Positions 60,360 through 64,000 of a DNA stretch of 64,000 nt are shown here, piece after piece. The number at the start of each line of letters is the position of its first letter. Within the stretch, counting starts at the first letter, position 1. A program made the translations under genes and the position numbers. Under the pieces are notes generated by a model. It saw only the letters and a list, made by a program, of their open reading frames with translations, searched no databases and was not told the origin of the DNA. The stretch is from Megachile rotundata (Eukaryota > Arthropoda > Insecta > Hymenoptera > Megachilidae), in contig NW_027473329.1 of NCBI RefSeq assembly GCF_050947335.1, positions 992,001 to 1,056,000 on the forward strand, given 5' to 3'.

Positions 60360-62151
60360 GATTGTGATTGTGTGATTGTGATTGTGTGATTGTGATTGTG
60401 TGATTGTGATTGTGTGATCGTGATTGTGTGATCGTGATTGTGTCATCGTGATTGTGTGATCGTGATTGTGTGATCGTGATTGTGTGATCGTGATTGTGTG
60501 ATCGTGATTGTGTGATCGTGATTGTGTGATTGTGATTGTGTGATTGTGATTGTGTGATTGTGATTGTGTGATTGTGATTGTGTGATTGTGATTGTGTGAT
60601 TGTGATTGTGTGATTGTGATTGTGTGATTGTGATTGTGTGATTGTGATTGTGTGATTGTGATTGTGTGATTGTGATTGTGTGATTGTGATTGTGTGATTG
60701 TGATTGTGTGATTGTGATTGTGTGATTGTGATTGTGTGATTGTGATTGTGTGATTGTGATTGTGTGATTGTGATTGTGTGATTGTGATTGTGTGATTGTG
60801 ATTGTGCGATTGTGATTGTGTGATTGTGATTGTGTGATTGTGATTGTGTGATTGTGATTGTGTGATTGTGATTGTGTGATTGTGATTGTGTGATTGTGAT
60901 TGTGTGATTGTGATTGTGTGATTGTGATTGTGTGATTGTGATTGTGTGATTGTGATTGTGTGATTGTGATTGTGTGATTGTGATTGTGTGATTGTGATTG
61001 TGTGATTGTGATTGTGTGATTGTGATTGTGTGATTGTGATTGTGTGATTGTGATTGTGTGATTGTGATTGTGTGATTGTGATTGTGTGATTGTGATTGTG
61101 TGATTGTGATTGTGTGATTGTGATTGTGTGATTGTGATTGTGTGATTGTGATTGTGTGATTGTGATTGTGTGATTGTGATTGTGTGATTGTGATTGTGTG
61201 ATTGTGATTGTGTGATTGTGATTGTGTGATTGTGATTGTGTGATTGTGATTGTGTGATTGTGATTGTGTGATTGTGATTGTGTGATTGTGATTGTGTGAT
61301 TGTGATTGTGTGATTGTGATTGTGTGATTGTGATTGTGTGATTGTGATTGTGTGATTGTGATTGTGTGATTGTGATTGTGTGATTGTGATTGTGTGATTG
61401 TGATTGTGTGATTGTGATTGTGTGATTGTGATTGTGTGATTGTGATTGTGTGATTGTGATTGTGTGATTGTGATTGTGTGATTGTGATTGTGTGATTGTG
61501 ATTGTGTGATTGTGATTGTGTGATTGTGATTGTGTGATTGTGATTGTGTGATTGTGATTGTGTGATTGTGATTGTGTGATTGTGATTGTGTGATTGTGAT
61601 TGTGTGATTGTGATTGTGTGATTGTGATTGTGTGATTGTGATTGTGTGATTGTGATTGTGTGATTGTGATTGTGTGATTGTGATTGTGTGATTGTGATTG
61701 TGTGATTGTGATTGTGTGATTGTGATTGTGTGATTGTGATTGTGTGATTGTGATTGTGTGATTGTGATTGTGTGATTGTGATTGTGTGATTGTGATTGTG
61801 TGATTGTGATTGTGTGATTGTGATTGTGTGATTGTGATTGTGTGATTGTGATTGTGTGATTGTGATTGTGTGATTGTGATTGTGTGATTGTGATTGTGTG
61901 ATTGTGATTGTGTGATTGTGATTGTGTGATTGTGATTGTGTGATTGTGATTGTGTGATTGTGATTGTGTGATTGTGATTGTGTGATTGTGATTGTGTGAT
62001 TGTGATTGTGTGATTGTGATTGTGTGATTGTGATTGTGTGATTGTGATTGTGTGATTGTGATTGTGTGATTGTGATTGTGTGATTGTGATTGTGTGATTG
62101 TGATTGTGTGATTGTGATTGTGTGATTGTGATTGTGTGATTGTGACTGTGT
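60360..62151 (+). repeat. 14-mer array of 128 units (B2)
   Basis: Exactly 1792 bp. Eight GATCG units (60419 to 60517), the third with TCATCG, then a GTGCG unit at 60807. It is 19 units shorter than B1: one unit lost from the GATCG group and 18 from the C-free part after 60807. Confidence 0.93.
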
Positions 62152-62995
62152 GATTGTGTGTGTGTGTGATTGTGTGATTGTGTCATTGTGTGATTGTGTG
62201 ATTGTGTGATTGTGTGATTGTGTGATAGTGTGATTGTGTGATTGTGTGATTGTGTGATTGTGTGATTGTGTGATTGTGTGATTGTGTGATTGAGTGATTG
62301 TGTGATTGTGTGATTGTGTGGTTGTGAGATTGTGTGATTGTGTGATTAGGTGATTGTGTGATTGTGTGATTGTGTGATTGTGTGATTGTGTGATTGTGTG
62401 ATTGTGTGATGGAGTGATTGTGTGATTGTGTGAATGTGTGATTGTGTGATCGTGTGATTGTGTGATCGTGTGATCGTGTGATTGTGTGTTTGTGTGATTG
62501 TGTGATTGTGTGATTGTGTGATTGTGTGATTGTGTGATTGTGTGATTGTGTGATTGTGTGATTGTGTGATTGTGTGATTGTGTAATTGTGATTGTGCGAT
62601 TGTGATTGTGTGATTTTGTGATTGTGTGATTGTGTGATTGTGTGATTGTGTGATTGTGTGATTGTGTGATTGTGTGATTGTGTGATTGTGTAATTGTGTG
62701 ATTGTGTGATTGTGTGATTGTGTGATTGTGGGATTGTGTGATTGTGTGATTGTGTGATTGTGTGATTGTGTGATTGTGATTCTGTGATTGTGATTCTGTG
62801 ATTGTGATTGTGTGATTGTGATTGTGTGATTGTGATTGTGTGATTGTGATTGTGTGATTGTGATTGTGTGATTGTGATTGTGTGATTGTGATTGTGTGAT
62901 TGTGACTGTGTGATTGTGACTGTGTGATTGTGCTTGTGTGATTGTGATTGTGTGATTGTGATTGTGTGATTGTGATTGTGTGATTGTGACTGTGT
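62152..62995 (+). repeat. Octamers plus 16-unit 14-mer array (B2)
   Basis: Same content as 42527-43370 at +19,625 bp: TCATTGTGTG (62184), GATAGTG, GATTAGG (62346), GATGGAG, GATCG words, GATTTTG, GTGGGATT and the 16-unit array at 62772-62995. Confidence 0.87.
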
Positions 62996-64000
62996 GATTG
63001 TGTGTGTGTGGGATTGTGTGATTGTGTCATTGTGTGATTGTGTGGTTGTGTGATTGTGTGATTGTGTGATTGTGTGATTGTGTGATTGTGTGATTGTGTG
63101 ATTGTGTGATTGTGTGATTGTGTGATTGTGTGATTGTGTGATTGAGTGATTGTGTGATTGTGTGATTGGGTGGTTGTGAGATTGTGTGATTGTGTGATTA
63201 GGTGATTGTGTGATTGTGTGATTTTGTGATTGTGTGATTGTGTGACTGTGTGATTGTGTGATTGTGTGATTGTGTGATTGTGTGATTGTGTGATTGTGAG
63301 ATTGTGTGTTTACGTGCTTGTGTGATTGTGTGATTGTGATTGTGTGATTGTGATTGTGTGATTGTGATTGTGTGATTGTGATTGTGTGATTGTGATTGTT
63401 TGATTGTGACTGTGTGATTGTGTGATTGTGTGATTGTGTGATTGTGTGGTTGTGAGATTGTGTGATTGTGTGATTAGGTGATTGTGTGATTAGGTGATTG
63501 TGTGATTGTGTGATTGTGTGATTGTGTGATTGTGTGATTGTGTGATTGTGTGATTGTGTGACTGTGTCATTGTGTGATTGTGTGATTGTGTGAATGTGTG
63601 ATTGTGTGACCGTGATTGTGTGATTGATGATTGTGTGATTGTGTGATTGTGTGATTGTGTGATTGTGTGACTGTGTGATTGTGTGATTGTGTGATTGTGT
63701 GATTGTGTGATTGTGTGATTGTGTGATTGTGTGATTGTGTGATTGTGTGATTGTGTGATTGTGTAATTGTGATTGTGCGATTGTGATTGTGTGATTGTGT
63801 GATTGTGTGATTGTGTGATTGTGTGATTGTGTGATTGTGTGATTGTGTAATTGTGATTGTGCGATTGTGATTGTGTGATTGTGTGATTGTGTGATTGTGA
63901 GATTTTGTGATTGTGTGATTGTGTGATTGTGTGATTGTGTGATTGTGTGATTGTGTGATTGTGTGATTGTGTGACTGTGTGATTGTGTGATTGTGTGTTT
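62996..64000 (+). repeat. Segment H, copy 3, cut by window end
   Basis: Matches 43371-44375 at a constant +19,625 bp, including GTTTACG (63312), the GATTAGG doublet (63474, 63490), GTCATTG (63568) and the final GTTT. One substitution at 63011 changes the long GT word into a shorter one followed by GGGATT. Confidence 0.88.

Larger units (their letters stand above)
1..64000 (+). repeat. GATT(GT)n satellite array filling the window
   Basis: Every line of sequence reads as GATT followed by GT dinucleotides. GATTGTGT (8 bp) and GATTGT (6 bp) are the main words; a few words carry (GT)6 or (GT)7. All words point the same way, with no inverted segment. Differences are single-base variants (GAGTG, GCGTG, GACTG, GATCG, GACCG, GCTTG, GATTAGG and others) and whole-word gains or losses, so the word register is kept throughout. 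No unique sequence, poly(A) tail, terminal repeat or other mobile-element remnant is visible. Seen directly; the label satellite and the inference of eukaryotic heterochromatin rest on general knowledge of long simple arrays. Confidence 0.97.
50327..64000 (+). repeat. Duplicated block B, copy 2 (B2), right end cut by window
   Basis: Partner of 30450-44375. Divergence to the left begins just after a GATTAGG at 50324 that B1 lacks. Spacing of 19,877 bp between starts fits a head-to-tail duplication of about 19.9 kb, of which the last few kilobases of the second copy would lie beyond the window. Single-base differences are very few; one is GTGGGATT at 63011 against GTGTGATT at 43386. Confidence 0.92.

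Noticed and set aside
53763..62186. Minus-strand open frame of 2807 codons, and similar long frames at 35252-43405 and 55129-63030
   Set aside because: Forced by a stop-free repeat unit in all three frames; overlapping frames encode the same peptide, starts and stops fall on recurring repeat variants, and no gene signals are present.
1..64000. Pure assembly or sequencing artefact
   Set aside because: Distinct landmark orders, copy-specific variants and whole-unit differences between duplicates argue for real sequence, though exact copy numbers and the B duplication still depend on long-read support that I cannot inspect.
1..64000. tRNA, rRNA, promoter or terminator signals
   Set aside because: The near absence of C on one strand rules out folded RNA genes with normal stems, and no element differs from the repeat words.

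Overview
The window is a single, unbroken satellite-type array from base 1 to base 64000. I found no gene, RNA gene, transposon or unique-sequence island. Every stretch is built from GATT(GT)n words in one orientation. The two common words are the octamer GATTGTGT (n=2) and the hexamer GATTGT (n=1). They occur as plain octamer runs or as a strict 6+8 alternation that makes a 14-bp unit, GATTGTGATTGTGT. Point variants and a few longer (GT)6-7 words act as landmarks. The plus strand is almost free of C. A tens-of-kilobases simple satellite with nested duplications suggests eukaryotic heterochromatin, for example pericentromeric, subtelomeric or sex/B-chromosome DNA. Nothing in the sequence lets me name the species.

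Layout. (1) Bases 1-10222 and about 15525-26138 are two copies of the same long block (A1/A2). Their offset drifts between 15,524 and 16,474 bp because of internal duplications. Both carry a roughly 500-bp composite module (called M here) that ends in (GT)6-7 plus a TCATTGTATG landmark. (2) Bases 10223-15524 and 26139-30449 are patchworks of the same material, including a 782-bp tandem pair (10223-11740), a 394-bp tandem pair (26019-26806) and a CpG-bearing module (M') shared by 14393-15104 and 29219-30002. (3) Bases about 30450-44375 and about 50327-64000 are two nearly identical copies of a second block (B1/B2), 19,877 bp apart. Each contains three large pure 14-mer arrays: 65/65 units, 164/165 units plus 6 bp, and 147/128 units. 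(4) Bases 44376-50326 lie between B1 and B2 and are assembled from pieces of both, including a third copy (H2) of the tract ending each visible B block.

Coding. The minus strand is open over thousands of codons, but this is a by-product of the repeat. (ACACAATC)n contains no stop in any frame, and since 8 and 14 are not multiples of 3 all three frames give the same His/Thr/Asn/Gln/Ser/Ile peptide. The frames begin at TCATTG variants and end at GATTAGG or similar variants, so none is annotated as a gene. What is worth attention is how the array evolves: two words, hierarchical modules, length change in whole units, strong strand asymmetry, and CpG confined to particular modules.
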